Below are positions 41,830 to 53,433 of a DNA stretch of 64,000 bases, piece by piece. The DNA lies in the NCBI GenBank assembly GCA_030549205.1, contig JAUKTV010000006.1, positions 2,374,501 to 2,438,500 on the forward strand. The letters run 5' to 3'. Source of the stretch: Apiosordaria backusii (taxonomy: Eukaryota; Ascomycota; Sordariomycetes; Sordariales; Lasiosphaeriaceae). The notes under the pieces were generated by a model that worked only from the letters and a program-made list of their open reading frames with translations, made no database searches and was not told where the DNA came from. How positions within the stretch are numbered: the stretch's first letter is position 1; every line of letters begins with the position of its first letter. A program made the position numbers and the translations under genes.

Positions 41830-44349
41830 ATGGGCAAAACAAAAACAATCCGGCTGGGAAACCGGCTGCGATACCCCATCACCATTGTCCGCCTCCTCAA
41901 GTCGCCCGGCGATACCGTCAAGAAGCAAGATGCGCTGATGGAGTACTCGTTCAAGTGGTACAAGGAAGTCGGCGACACCATCCGCGGCGATACATGGGAG
42001 GAAGAACAAACCACGTTCGCTGACTGGTGCTCGCCTTCGGATGGCACCCTCAAGTCGTGGAGCATCAAGGAGGGTCAGGTCATCAAGCAAGATGGGCCTT
42101 GTCTCATGATTGACGAGGACTGTTCACACGAGATTCAGTTCCAGGGCCTTTGCGCCATCTGCGGCAAAGATATGACGGAAGCCAACTGGGCTGCCGAGAC
42201 ACGCGACACGGAGCGCGCGCCCATTAGCATGGTACACGACCAGACGAACCTCACCGTCAGCACCACCCACGCCCAAAAGTCGGAGCGCGAATTGCAGAAG
42301 CGGCTGCTGGAGAGCCGCAAGCTGAGCTTGGTGGTGGATTTGGATCAGACGGTCATCCAGGCCTGCATTGATCCGACAGTAGGAGAGTGGATGAAGGATC
42401 CGACGAACCCGAACTACGACTCGGTGAAAAATGTCAAGACTTTTCAGCTCGACGACGGGCCGCACGCGCTTGTGAGGAAGTGCTGGTACTACATCAAGAT
42501 GCGGCCGGGGTTGGAGGGTTTCTTGCGGCGGATTTCCACCATGTACGAGCTGCACGTTTACACGATGGGCACTCGCGCCTACGCGCAAAATGTGGCGCGC
42601 GTGGTGGACCCGGAAAAGAAGCTGTTTGGAAACCGCGTGATTAGTCGCGATGAGAACGGCAACATGTACTCCAAGAGCTTGCAGCGGTTGTTCCCCGTCA
42701 GCACCAACATGGTGGTGATTATCGACGACAGATCCGACGTCTGGCCGCACAACAGGCCCAACCTCATCAAGGTCACCCCATACGAGTTTTTCAAGGGCAT
42801 CGGTGATATCAACGCGAGCTTTCTGCCAAAGAGACAGGATCTGCTCACCTCTGCGCCGTCGACGAATGGTGTCAAGAAGGAAGAGAAGCCAGCGGAAAAG
42901 AACGCCAAAGCTGTGGCTGCGGGTAAAGACACCGACGAAGTGACACAAGAACAGCTTGAGGAACAGCAGTCGGCGTTGGAAAAACAGATTAACGAGAGAC
43001 CTTTGCAATTACTGCAGGAGAAGCAGGACAAGGAAGATGAAGAAGCGGAAAAGGCCACAGTTCAGTCTGACGATAGCTCCTCGTCTCGTTCCTCATCCCC
43101 ACCACCACAGCGACACAAGGTTCTCCTCGACGATGACAACGAGCTTGAATTCCTGGAGAAGCACCTCACCCAACTACACAAGGCCTATTATACCAACTAC
43201 GACCAAAAGAAGTCGAAAAGGGCGATCGGGGAAGATGTTCCCGATGTTGGCCAGTTGCTCGATAATCTCAAGGCCAAGGTGCTGAGAGGGTATCAAATCG
43301 CCTTGTCGGGCGTGCTACCACAGAATACGGATATCTACCGATCAGAAATTGGGCAACAAATCACCAGCTTTGGCGCCAAACTTAGGTCGACTGTCAGCAA
43401 GGACGTGACGCACCTCGTGGTCAACAGCGCGCAGCCCGGAACGGCGAAGCTCAACGCTGCGAGGCGGTACCCCCACATCAAGATTGTTGGGTTGGAGTGG
43501 CTCGCGCAGTGCTTTGCCGAGTGGGCAGCCGTCGATGAGACACCATATCTCTACTTCAAGGACGACGCCAAGAATGTTGCGGCAACCCGTCAAGAACAGG
43601 GGGACTCTTCCGACGAGAGTGATGAAGAGATGCAGGGCGTCGAAAGCAGCAATAATCTGTTGAAGACCCCGCCGCCGAAGAGGAGTAAGCTAAAGCTTAC
43701 ACTTCCGGGCAAAGCGGAGGACGATGGCGACGTAGCAGATGAAGATGAAGACGGTTTGCTCCCGGATGAGGTAGAGGAAGGACAGATGTCGCCCATCGAC
43801 GGGCTGAAGACCTTTAATTGGGGCTCGGCGGATGATGAGCTGGCCGAGTTTCTTGCGTCTGGGTCGGATGATGACGATGATGACGAAGACATGGATGAGG
43901 AAGATGAGGAAGATGACCAGGATTTCGCTCCCGCGGAGGAGTCCTCGTCGTCATCGTCGTCGGAAGATTCGAGGGCTAGTTTGAAGAGGAAGAGCAGGAG
44001 TCGGAGCGGCAGTCCTGTGACTAGGAAGAGGAAATTGGACGACGATGACGGTGAGGAAGAGGGTAAAGAAGAGGAGGATGGGGAAGAGAGCAGCCCGGCG
44101 AAGAGAATTAGGAGGATGAAGAGCCAGAGGGGCTCGTCGTTGAGGAATCAGTATGAGGTCGCGCCGGATTTGCCGACGCCGGCGGTGACGGGGGATGAGG
44201 TTGAGGAAGGGGGTGAGGATAAGGGGGAGAATTATACTGATCTGGATGAGGAGGCTCTGGAGGCGGATCTGGAGGCGGAGTTTGCGGCGATGGAGAATGG
44301 GGAGGGTGAGTGGGGGAATGAAGCGGGGGAGGGGGAGGATAAGGGGTGA
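41830..44349 (+). CDS. fcp1: RNA polymerase II CTD phosphatase FCP1
   Basis: The product has 839 residues in a single exon. The N-terminal part resembles a biotinyl/lipoyl-like segment (ITIVRLLKSPGDTVKKQDAL) followed by a short Cys pair (CAICGKDM). The FCP homology domain carries the catalytic DLDQT motif at 170-174 (Asp170 nucleophile, Asp172 acid/base), with VIIDDRSDVWP as the second acidic motif. A BRCT domain lies at about 483-575 (ALSGVLPQNT, VTHLVVNS, HIKIVGLEWLAQC). The last 250 residues are a very acidic, Ser-rich tail with basic clusters, the likely TFIIF-binding part. FCP1 removes phosphate from Ser residues of the polymerase CTD in the nucleus and recycles the enzyme. The domain order is as in yeast and mammals. 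Confidence 0.96.
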   Translation: MGKTKTIRLGNRLRYPITIVRLLKSPGDTVKKQDALMEYSFKWYKEVGDTIRGDTWEEEQTTFADWCSPSDGTLKSWSIKEGQVIKQDGPCLMIDEDCSHEIQFQGLCAICGKDMTEANWAAETRDTERAPISMVHDQTNLTVSTTHAQKSERELQKRLLESRKLSLVVDLDQTVIQACIDPTVGEWMKDPTNPNYDSVKNVKTFQLDDGPHALVRKCWYYIKMRPGLEGFLRRISTMYELHVYTMGTRAYAQNVARVVDPEKKLFGNRVISRDENGNMYSKSLQRLFPVSTNMVVIIDDRSDVWPHNRPNLIKVTPYEFFKGIGDINASFLPKRQDLLTSAPSTNGVKKEEKPAEKNAKAVAAGKDTDEVTQEQLEEQQSALEKQINERPLQLLQEKQDKEDEEAEKATVQSDDSSSSRSSSPPPQRHKVLLDDDNELEFLEKHLTQLHKAYYTNYDQKKSKRAIGEDVPDVGQLLDNLKAKVLRGYQIALSGVLPQNTDIYRSEIGQQITSFGAKLRSTVSKDVTHLVVNSAQPGTAKLNAARRYPHIKIVGLEWLAQCFAEWAAVDETPYLYFKDDAKNVAATRQEQGDSSDESDEEMQGVESSNNLLKTPPPKRSKLKLTLPGKAEDDGDVADEDEDGLLPDEVEEGQMSPIDGLKTFNWGSADDELAEFLASGSDDDDDDEDMDEEDEEDDQDFAPAEESSSSSSSEDSRASLKRKSRSRSGSPVTRKRKLDDDDGEEEGKEEEDGEESSPAKRIRRMKSQRGSSLRNQYEVAPDLPTPAVTGDEVEEGGEDKGENYTDLDEEALEADLEAEFAAMENGEGEWGNEAGEGEDKG

Positions 44350-45004
44350 TCTTGTTGCACATAAATATTGCTCTTCCATTTTCCACTCTCGGGGTGTTTC
44401 TACTGGTCTGGTTGGGGGGTGGGCTGTTTTAGCAGGCAAAGCGGGCGCAACGGGCTGCATTCTTGCATTTGGGCAGAGATTTCCATTCTAGTTTTGATTT
44501 TCTCTGGGAAGGTAGTAAATGGACATAAGAGGAATATACCCTATTTTACGCCCATTCTCGATCCCTCTCAACTTGATCTCAGTGTATGTTTCGCAACCAT
44601 CCAGCTTTTTGAAATGGCATCTCGTCAATTGGCTCTCTCCATCTCGATTTGGCCCGTGCATTGCTCTTGTCGCCCGCCAAGAGTTACGTAATCCCGCCCT
44701 GCGGCTCCCATCCCCCGCCAAAGAGTCCGTGCACAGACCCCCAGCTGTCTCGTCGTCAATTCCAAGCTCTCTTGACTTGGGTGGGTGAAGCTTCCCAAAT
44801 CGCGAATTGACGACAACGACACTCGCTCGCCCCAACCGTCCTCTCGCCGCGCACAACACACGACTTTGCCGGGCGAGCTACCTCGACTTACGAACGAACA
44901 ACACTCAGGTACGAACACATTTCAGCGATCGGTCGATTTGTTTGGGGGGGAAAGGAGCTAAAAAGAAGGAACAGGGAGGATATACAGAGAGAAAGTCGCC
45001 CAAG
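44350..45004. other. intergenic, 655 bp
   Basis: Terminator of FCP1 and promoter/leader of the NDUFA13 gene. Nothing further is recognised. Confidence 0.5.
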
Positions 45005-46015
45005 ATGCCGCAGGATATGCCGCCTGTTGGGGGGTATGGGGCTGTCCAGTACAAGGTTGGTTGTTTTTTTTCTGCCTTCTCTTTTGGGGGGGATGGGTAT
45101 GGATGGGTAGGGGAGGGGAGGGGGGGAACACCACGGAACTGCGATGACGACAACGACAACGACGCCGACTTAAGCATTCGAGAGGGGGACAAACGACAAA
45201 TGATGGGGGCAAAGGACGATAGTTCCTGGGAGGGGAATTCTGGTTGATGAGATCAAACGAGGCCAGTGCGCGCAGACGGGAGGATGGGCGGGATTATCAG
45301 AAGCAGGGCTTTGTCAAGGCAGAGAGGGCGGTTCAAATGGACAGGGCGTACCTACACGGGATTTCGACAAGATGAACGGAGGGTGGGCTTTTGAGGATAT
45401 CACACTGCCTGGGACGATAATGTTTTGGGCGAATGTCACAAGAGACCAGCTATCATTACGACACACGCAACCAGTGGGAGGGGGATGCCGGTGATAAGAG
45501 AAGGGAACACACAAACAAGAAATAAAGAACCGAAGCTGACTTCCTACTGCCCAGCGCAACCTCCCCGCCAGCGGCCTCTTCCGCCCCCGCAACCTCATCC
45601 TCGCCTCGGCGGGCATGATGGTCTACGGCTGGTACCAGCTCATTGGTGGCGTCAGAGAGATGAAGTACGTCTCCTCCATCCCTTTTCCCCTTATCACCAT
45701 TTTTCCCACAAACATCAGAGACTGATCCTCTCTCCAAAAAGTGAGATGGCCCGCGAGAAGATGTGGGCCCGCATCTACCTCGTCCCCATGCTCCAGGCCG
45801 AGGTCGACCGCGACCTCGTCCGCCGGCATCTGGCTGACCAGGCCCGTGAGAAGGAGCTGCTGGGAGAGAACTTCAAGGTTTACAACTCTGATAGGTATGT
45901 CTCTTTCACACCATGTCAGGTAAATGGGAGGGGAGGAGATGCTAACGCGATGCGATGGGCGAATAGATACGTCCGGCCTACCTTTGCGGCTGTGCCTCAG
46001 CATGTTACGAAATAG
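45005..46015 (+). CDS. NDUFA13: complex I subunit NDUFA13 / GRIM-19
   Basis: Four exons (45005-45055, 45555-45664, 45742-45894, 45967-46015) give 120 residues. Exon 1 encodes MPQDMPPVGGYGAVQYK. Exon 2 encodes the single membrane span (NLILASAGMMVYGWYQLIGG). Exon 3 has EMAREKMWARIYLVPMLQAE and LADQAREKELLGENFKVYNS, and exon 4 YVRPTFAAVPQHVTK. These are hallmark blocks of the GRIM-19 / B16.6 accessory subunit of the inner-membrane NADH dehydrogenase. Intron 1 is 499 bp, far longer than all others here, and starts GTTGGT; introns 2 and 3 (77 and 72 bp) are ordinary. Length is slightly below the usual 125-145. Confidence 0.95.
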
Positions 46016-46396
46016 ATTGGCTGTGGGGGATTGGCAGTGGAGGGGATAGAGAGAGAGAGCGATGAACCTAGATTTTTTTACAAAAGAAAAGAAAAGTCTG
46101 GGGTTGTGGATTTTCAGGGGAGATGTACATACATACGCAAGTGGTGAAGGTTGGGGTGACGACACACATAAAAGGAAAAGAAGAGAGTTCGAGTTCAAGC
46201 CATTCTGGTATAGTATGCTCAGTTTAACTGTGAACTGGAGGGGACAGGGGTAGGGTCTGCGCCTCGAGGTGGTTTGAGCTCGAGTCAATCAACCAGGGCA
46301 TACCAAACCTACCTCCTACCGCCGCCTCCACAACGAGAAAATCACTCATAATGCTACACATGGAGACACAAAACAACGACACATGGGTATAGCCTC
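46016..46396. other. intergenic, 381 bp
   Basis: 3' region of NDUFA13 and upstream of tRNA-Lys. Nothing else seen. Confidence 0.5.
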
Positions 46397-46483
46397 GCCC
46401 GGCTAGCTCAATCGGTAGAGCGTGAGACTCTTAAGGAGTACTCCGAAATCTCAAGGTTGTGGGTTCGACCCCCACGTCGGGCT
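46397..46483 (+). tRNA. tRNA-Lys (CTT) with 14-nt intron
   Basis: Acceptor stem GCCCGGC/GTCGGGC (one G-T pair), D stem GCTC/GAGC, anticodon stem TGAGA/TCTCA, anticodon CTT at 46430-46432. The intron AGGAGTACTCCGAA at 46434-46447 sits after position 37. T arm GTGGG TTCGACC CCCAC. The genomic base at position 73 is T. Confidence 0.93.
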
Positions 46484-46815
46484 CGATTCCCGTTGAACGA
46501 TTCATTCGATATTTTTTCCTGCTGGTTTTCAGAATATTCGTTTTTTGGCTCAGCGATCCTTCAACCAGACATGCACTTTTCAAGCCCAACACCTCTTTGG
46601 ACACCAAAGATAAAAGGTCAACATCTTTTCAGCCGGGTTGTGGGTCAGCAAGATTAGCATCATAATCTGGTATTTCAAGAAACATAACCACAGACAGCCG
46701 CCATAACACATCACCACCCCTTCCCACCAGATCATGTGTGTACAACCCAGCGCCAGACGCCTCGCCATGCCCCTTTCTTTCTTTTCCAGCACGTTTTTCA
46801 GCATCAGACAGAAAC
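46484..46815. other. intergenic, 332 bp
   Basis: Space between tRNA-Lys and the 3' end of the condensin gene. Nothing else seen. Confidence 0.5.
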
Positions 46816-49800
46816 TCAAGCAGGTGCCCTAACAACCTTGAACCCCTCCCCAACCAGCTTCGCAATATCCTCATTCTTGTGCTGCAACAGCCCCAGCGCA
46901 AAAGCAACATCATTCCATTGCCGTTCAGTATCGCACCTCGGCAACCTCGCCGCCAGTTTGTCAGCCAGTTGCTTGGCATGTTTGTCCTATTTGTCTTCAT
47001 TAGCACCACCCTTCCATCTTTTTGTGTTGCTGGGAAACATACCTTCTCCACAAACCCAAGCAAAAACCTCACTATCCTCCTAAAGCTGTCCTCATCAATC
47101 CTCTGGTCGGCACTCAACAAACTAAACATGTCCACAAAGTGGTTATACACCGCGTTATCCTTGGTAGACAACTCAGTGAAGAACATCCTCGCCAGATCCG
47201 CGATGCGTTTATCCTCATCTTCCAAGCATTTCGCCATTTCTCCCAATTGACCCTTGACCTTGACCTGTCCAGCCAGAATCAAGAAGGTAAGTGTCATGAG
47301 ACACGTCCTCTTGACCGACGCGTCTGAGTCCGCCAGGCGACGGTACAGGAAATCAGTGTTCTCGTCAATCAGGTGATTAAAGCACACGGCCATATCACCC
47401 AATGCAATCACGGCGTTGGACCGGACGGTGGCGTCGGTGGAGCGCTCCATGATCGTGATCAACAACGGCAGGTTGGCTTCGCAATACTCGCTAGAGACGC
47501 ACATCAGCTTCGCCAAGCACAGCGTAGCTGCCTGCTGCAGATTTCGGTCTTTGTAAGTGGTGTTGTTTGCGCAAATCTCGCTGACCATCGGACCGAAAAT
47601 TGCCAACAAAGACCGCCCGTCGTAGAGCAGCTCGCGCTCGCGGATGTGGGCCATGGCTTCGGTGAAGTCGTCTTCTGTCGTGCCGCCGATGAGGTCGAGC
47701 TCGTCGCCTTCTTCTTCCTCTGGTGCTGGGGCGGCGGCGGATTTTCGCTTGTTGCCAGAGGCTTTGCGGCCTGTGGAGGTGGTGGTGGCTGCGGAGAGGG
47801 TTGAGATTTCCTTAGCTGCCGCGGCCGACTTTTCCTTCTCTTGCTTGCGGCGCTTGAAGTCCAACTCGCAGAGCTCAAGGTGGACGATTTGCTTGATGGC
47901 GACGTGGCCGACGATGAACAAGAGCTGGGAGAGGGCGACAGTGTTGTCCTTGTTTTGCTTCTTGGTGGGGGATTGTGGTGGCTGGCTGGAAGCGGGCTGG
48001 GCTTGGGTTGGGGGTGCCAGGAGGGTAGGGTCGCCTTCTTCCCCGTCCTGAGTAGCAGGAGGACTCGACACGGGCACCGACTCATCTCGAGACGTTGGGC
48101 GGGACGCTTGCGGGGAAAAGACAGACTTGGTCTTGCGGCGGATGATCTCTGAGCACAGGACATCAGGGTGCCTTGACAGAGCATAGATAGCATTAATAGC
48201 CTGCTCAGCAACTCCGTACCACTCCTTACTCTCAGTGGAAACTTCAGTGATGGCAGCCAGACGAGCGAGAACGGCATGGTCATTAGACAGCCGCGAGAAC
48301 TTGATGGCGGATTCCTTTGCTGAGCGGCCACTTGGGTTGATGCGGCGAAGAGCAACGCAGGTGAACTTGGCAAGCTGCAAGTCGGCACGGCCGTGAGATC
48401 CCAGACCTGTTCGCAACATCGTCTCCATCTCGCCAACCACAATTTCTGGGCTAGCTGTGGCGAGCATGCCAAGCACAATGATGGCACCTCTTCTCTGCTT
48501 GCGGGAAATCTCCCTCTTCTGCACACCGTATACCTGCCAGAGCTTGGCAATGACAATCTCGGGAATCATGCCCTGCTTCATCATGGTAGCCAACAACTGC
48601 TCAAGAGACGTGAGCTCAGCAGGAGTAGCACCAAAGGTCAAGCTGATCATGTTCCGGGCAATGTAGTTGGCCGCATCGTTGGGGCTGAAGCTGTCTGGGG
48701 CCTCGAAGAAGAGACGCTTGTAGCACTCGATAAGGTGGGTTTGCACACCCTTGCCCTCGTCGCTGTTGCCCTTGGTCCAGATGAGCCTGAGCATGCGTCG
48801 GATACCGACCTTGTTCTGTTCAATATTGTAGGCATCGCCAACCTCGAAAAAGTCCATGGCCTCGATCACCTCGCTCTTGTTCTTGGAGCCAAGAAGCTGG
48901 CAGACGGTACCGGTTGCCTCATGGAGCACATCGATAAACTTGAGCGCCTCGCTGTAGTACCTCTTGGTAAGGGTAAGCTTCTCGATGGCCTCGGACGTGG
49001 CAGCCTCCTCTTGGGCCTTTCGAATCGCGGCCACCTTTTCTTCCTCAGTCATCTCGGCAGGAGATTTCTGAGATGGGTCCAGTTGGGTGGCGTCAATCTG
49101 GGTGGCATCGTCGAGGAGTCCGGCATCCACGGTTGTGTTGGCGTTTCCGTCCAGCCCCGGCGCATCAACTGGGGGCTTGAGAGCATCAAGCTCGGCATCA
49201 ACCTTGTCTAACCGCTCCTGCCAATCCTTTCTGGCGAGCTGCGCGCCGTGGAGTGCAGTGAAAGGATGTGTTCGGATCAGCGCGCCCAGCAACTTGATGG
49301 CGTTTCTCCTGACATGACTGCTCTTGTCCTCCAAACTCTGGCAAGCCAACTCGGCAGCCTTTTGTCTCCTCTTGGGAAACTTTTGCTCGAGCTCGCAAAT
49401 CTTGAGATAAACCTGCATCGTCCTGCAACGGCAATAGGGGTTGATATCCAGGAACCGTTCCTCCAACACGTCGAAAAATGCATTCATCTGTGACTTGTGA
49501 TTCTCGCCCCTTTCATCCGATTTGCTGAGATAGACGAGCATGTTTCCAAAAACCTCAATCAGGGCACTGCGGAGGGTGTGCGATTCGCTGTCGAGCTGCT
49601 TGGCCAGCAGAGTGACTTGCTTAATGATCAATCTGGGGGCCAGCTCGGAAAGCTTGACCATAAAGGTCGAGACAGATTTTGGTCCTTTGTTGTCATTGCT
49701 ATTGAACTCCTTATTGCTGAGTTCTCTCAGGATCTCGTCCGCCAGTTGTGGGTAGTCGTATTGTTCAGCCAGAATATGGAGGAGCTCAGCCATGGGTTCG

Positions 49801-50803
49801 GACAAATGCTCGAAATATGTCAAGTTTTGTACAATGGAAATTTGGGCGGCTACTTGGAGTCAGTATTAAGCTCCCGCAAATCTTCGATCAACTTACCATA
49901 AGCATGCCCATGGTGCTTGACTGCAACGCACAACACCTTGAAGGTGTGCATTCGGATGCTGGTGTTCTTGACCCGCTGCTCGCTTTCGAGTATCATATAC
50001 ACTGGCCGGGTAAGCAGGGAGATGAAGGTGTCGCGCTCCGATGTGGTCAGGAAAATCTTGCCCAGCTTCAACCGAAGGACTTTGCACATAGTATTGAGTG
50101 CCGTCTCCAGTTGTGTTGAGGAGTCCCAGCTCCCATCCTTGCCGACCTCCTTCCTGCCTTTTGGCTTGCCGCGGCCACGGGCAGGCATTGTGGTGGAAGA
50201 CTTCTCGGCAGCCTTGGTTTCGACAGCGGCAATAGTCCATTGCAAAAGAAAGCCGTACATCTCGAGAAGCTGCTTGTGGTGGGCGATGAGTTCCTGCTCG
50301 TCAGATTCGAGATCATGGTGGATAACATCGGCCTCGGTGGCCAGGCCAGATGTGATCAAGTCAAATATCTTGCTGAGGGCATGGGCGGAAAGATAGGATG
50401 TGTACCTGGATAGTTTAAACAGTTCAGAAACATGTTCGTTCAAACGGGAGCCTGGCGCACTGGGATCTGGAGGACGGGGCCTCTCGGGAGTGGGTGTTCC
50501 CGCCCCCATCGAAGAGGAAAAACAGCTGCTTGGGACGAGTGAAGAAATAGGGGAAATGGGTGCACACTTTAGTAGGAATTGTAATGAGTCGAAGATGCTG
50601 CTCCTTGTGATGGCATCTGGGTTCTCGGCGACGGCATCGACGATGGGATTTAGCACCCCGTTGATGATGGCGTTGTCGGCGAGAGAGTCGGGGTCATTTT
50701 CGCAGTCTACCAGCGCGCTGTCGGCCTCGGGGGTAGGGATCGCTGCTGGATCGCTCATGTAATGCTTGAGCGCATCGTTGATATCGAAGCTGACGTTGTC
50801 CAT
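46816..50803 (-). CDS. cnd1: condensin complex subunit 1 (CND1/Ycs4/CAP-D2)
   Basis: Exons 50803-49897, 49849-47043 and 46986-46816 give 1294 residues. Introns are 47 bp (GTAAGT...TAG) and 56 bp (GTATGT...TAG); splicing restores HAYAAQISIVQNLTYFEHLS and a C-terminus ending in GEGFKVVRAPA. The protein is built of HEAT repeats: KAAELACQSLEDKSSHVRRN, IKLLGALIRTHPF, and near the end ATDATVRSNAVIALGDMAV with RLADSDASVKRTCLMTLTFL, the signature Cnd1 block. It is a non-SMC subunit of condensin, which compacts and resolves mitotic chromosomes. The start is taken at the ATG at 50803 (MDNVSFDIND), since the frame further upstream has no ATG. It is divergent from CDC7, with 626 bp between the starts. 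Confidence 0.95.
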
Positions 50804-51429
50804 GTTGGACAACGGCGGATGGGGAGAGTATCGCGGCGCGCGGGGTTGTGTGGTGGTGATCGGGTCGCAACGGCAGAAGAGGGGTGAGGAAACAAGATGT
50901 CGTCGCAGCTGTCGTTATTGTCGTTAATATCGTCGTTGTCACCGGACGGCCAGCAGGCGCTCTCGTTGTGTCGTCGGTTGTCGTTGTCGCAAAACCCAAT
51001 TTCCAAAATGGAGGTCAAAAGCTGAGCGCAACACAACAGCAGCATCCCCCCCTCGTTTGCGATTTGTCGATTTTGCTGTGGGGATCCCCTAGCAACTACC
51101 CAATTGTTTGTTGACTTTGGTGGGTTCTCAGTGTCGCGTCCCCGCCGCAAATGCTCGCGTCTTGGTCTGTGCGCTGCCCCTCCACCAGTGCTTCGGATGC
51201 AGAGAGAACCCCATTGCTGTCATTGCGTGCACTTGTACTTTTGTCTTTTCCAATAAAATCCACCAATTGGTTGTTGATTTCTACTTCTTATTATTCGGCG
51301 AGTCGCATATATCGAGAGCCTATGCATTGTCCATAACGGAAGCAATTGGGTTGACAGTGGTGGACACGGGCAGTCCGTGGCGGCTTTGACTTTGGAAGGC
51401 TTGACACTTTCGACCGTTAGCGATCGACA
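50804..51429. other. shared promoter of CND1 and CDC7, 626 bp
   Basis: Divergent starts. No TATA box; no exact ACGCGT (MCB) word was found, only CGCG-containing words near 50833 and 51133. Small frames here are not supported. Confidence 0.55.
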
Positions 51430-52954
51430 ATGGCAACCCTCACGCCTACGCCTCCGCGGCGTCGCCGAGGCGAGTCGTTTCGCATACACGAAGATGTACC
51501 GTCAACTGAAGACACAGAAATGAACGAGCACGACTTCCACGACGAAGAAGCCGACGACAGAGAAGCCGAGCACGACGTTGAGCAGGTTGAGGAACAAGAA
51601 CAGGAAGAACAAGAGTCCGAGTACACAGAGAGCTCCGACGACGACATAACGGTTGACCGTGACATCCAGTACGACATGGACAAGTTACAAGACAGCTTCC
51701 CTGGCTTCAGGTCAAAGTACAGGCTGATCAAGAGGATTGGAGAGGGTACGTCGAGCAGCCAACAGATGTTACTTGACAAGGACCAGCCGACTGACTGATT
51801 GCGATGCGGCAGGCACCTTTTCTACCGTTTACAAAGCCGAGGACCTAGCATACGATCGATACGATAATTCTTGGGACTTTGACAGGGACAGTGACAAGTG
51901 GACGCCTCCCCCACTCAAGAGCTTCAGTAGCGGCGACCACCACCAGACTGTGCGACGCCGCAAGCCAAAATACGTTGCCATCAAGAAGATCTACGTTACC
52001 TCGTCCCCAACCCGCATCCTCAACGAACTCGAGCTTCTCCACGATCTTCGAGATTGCGAGAATGTCTGCCCTCTGATCACCGCTTTCCGTGCCACAGACC
52101 AAGTCGTGGCCATCCTCCCGTATTTCCGCCATGCCGATTTCAGGGAATACTTCCGGAACATGACAGTTCACGATATCTCCATCTACCTCCGATCACTCTT
52201 CACCGCTCTTGCCAGCGTACACCGACACCATATTCTCCACCGCGATATCAAGCCCACCAACTTCCTCTACGATCCTGAGACTCGTAGAGGCGTCCTGGTC
52301 GACTTTGGTCTAGCCGAGCGCGAGGGCTCAGAGTGCAAGCCCTGTCTTTGCCATGATGATTACCAGACGCGCAAAGCTCGGCTTGCGAACCATAATACCA
52401 AGGCGACTGTCGGTGGCTACCCGAAGCAGGACACCCGACCTTCGAGACGCGCCAACCGCGCCGGCACTCGCGGTTTCCGTGCGCCAGAAGTGCTGTTCAA
52501 GTGCACCGAACAAACCACCAAGATTGACATTTGGAGTGTTGGTGTTATTCTATTGACTATCCTGTCAAAGCGCTTCCCCTTCTTCAACTCTGCGGATGAC
52601 GTCGAGGCCATGATCGAGATAGCGACCATCTTTGGCCGGGAGAAGATGAAGGAGGCGGGCAAGTTGCATGGGTGTGCATTTGAGACAACAATCCCCACGA
52701 TCGGATCAGGAGGGTTCAGCTTTGAGAGGATTATCTTGTGGAGCACATGCCGCAGTGACTCGGAGAAGACGCTGCCTGCGGATGAGAAGATGGCTGTAGA
52801 GTTTTTGAAGAGGTGTCTGGATCTGGATCCTCGACACCGCATCAGTGCTGAGGAAGCGCTGGAACACGACTTTCTTCAATATGGAATGGGCTCCTCTGTA
52901 GAAGGACCGGGAGATAATGCGGACGACGACGAGATGGATATTCTCAAGGTGTAG
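51430..52954 (+). CDS. cdc7: Cdc7/Hsk1 protein kinase (DDK catalytic subunit)
   Basis: Exons 51430-51745 and 51813-52954 give 485 residues. The 67-bp intron (GTACGT, branch CTGAC, CAG) splits the Gly-rich loop GEGTFSTVYKAED. The N-terminal 90 residues are very acidic. Kinase motifs: the lysine in YVAIKKIYV, the HRDIKPTNFLYD loop (Asp250), DFGLAE (Asp269), then the long activation-loop insert typical of Cdc7, containing CKPCLCHDD, and GTRGFRAPEVLFKC. It ends with LKRCLDLDPRHRISAEEALEH. With Dbf4, Cdc7 phosphorylates Mcm proteins to start replication. Confidence 0.95.
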
Positions 52955-53433
52955 TAGGCATTGCTTGGCGTTGGCTTGCATGAACGGAGCAGATGATGTT
53001 TTTGACTGTATATATACGCATATCATGGCGGGCGAGTGATGGCATTGATGGAGTTTTAATGGGTCATACCACACGATAAATATGAGCGATCTAATTTTTG
53101 TCATTTTTTGTGGTAGTCTTTGCATGCATGTCTCTTCTCTTGGATTGATCCCCTGAACCCCTTTTCTGTTTGTTTATTGACCTGGCTACTCACGTGACGG
53201 CGCTGCGACTTCAACCTTTAACTTCCTTATTTGTCCGACCAACGTTTCATCTCTCACCAGTGGCATTTTCATCTCAAGAATTGATGCATGCCGTTTTCCG
53301 TTGATCTTTTTCTTCTGCATCGATGTTTTTTCAGATACACACCTTATTTTACGATTAAATCAACATTCTGGTCGCAACACCAAGCTTCGCCGCTTCGCCA
53401 AGTCGCAAGCATCGTCACCAAAACAACATCACA
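52955..53433. other. intergenic, 479 bp
   Basis: 3' end of CDC7 and promoter of CHL1. Nothing else recognised. Confidence 0.5.

Noticed and set aside
42124..43008. 294-codon minus-strand ORF
   Set aside because: Antisense shadow of the FCP1 catalytic domain.
47504..48556. 350-codon minus-strand ORF
   Set aside because: Same strand but shifted frame inside the condensin exon; Ser/Arg-rich, no motif.
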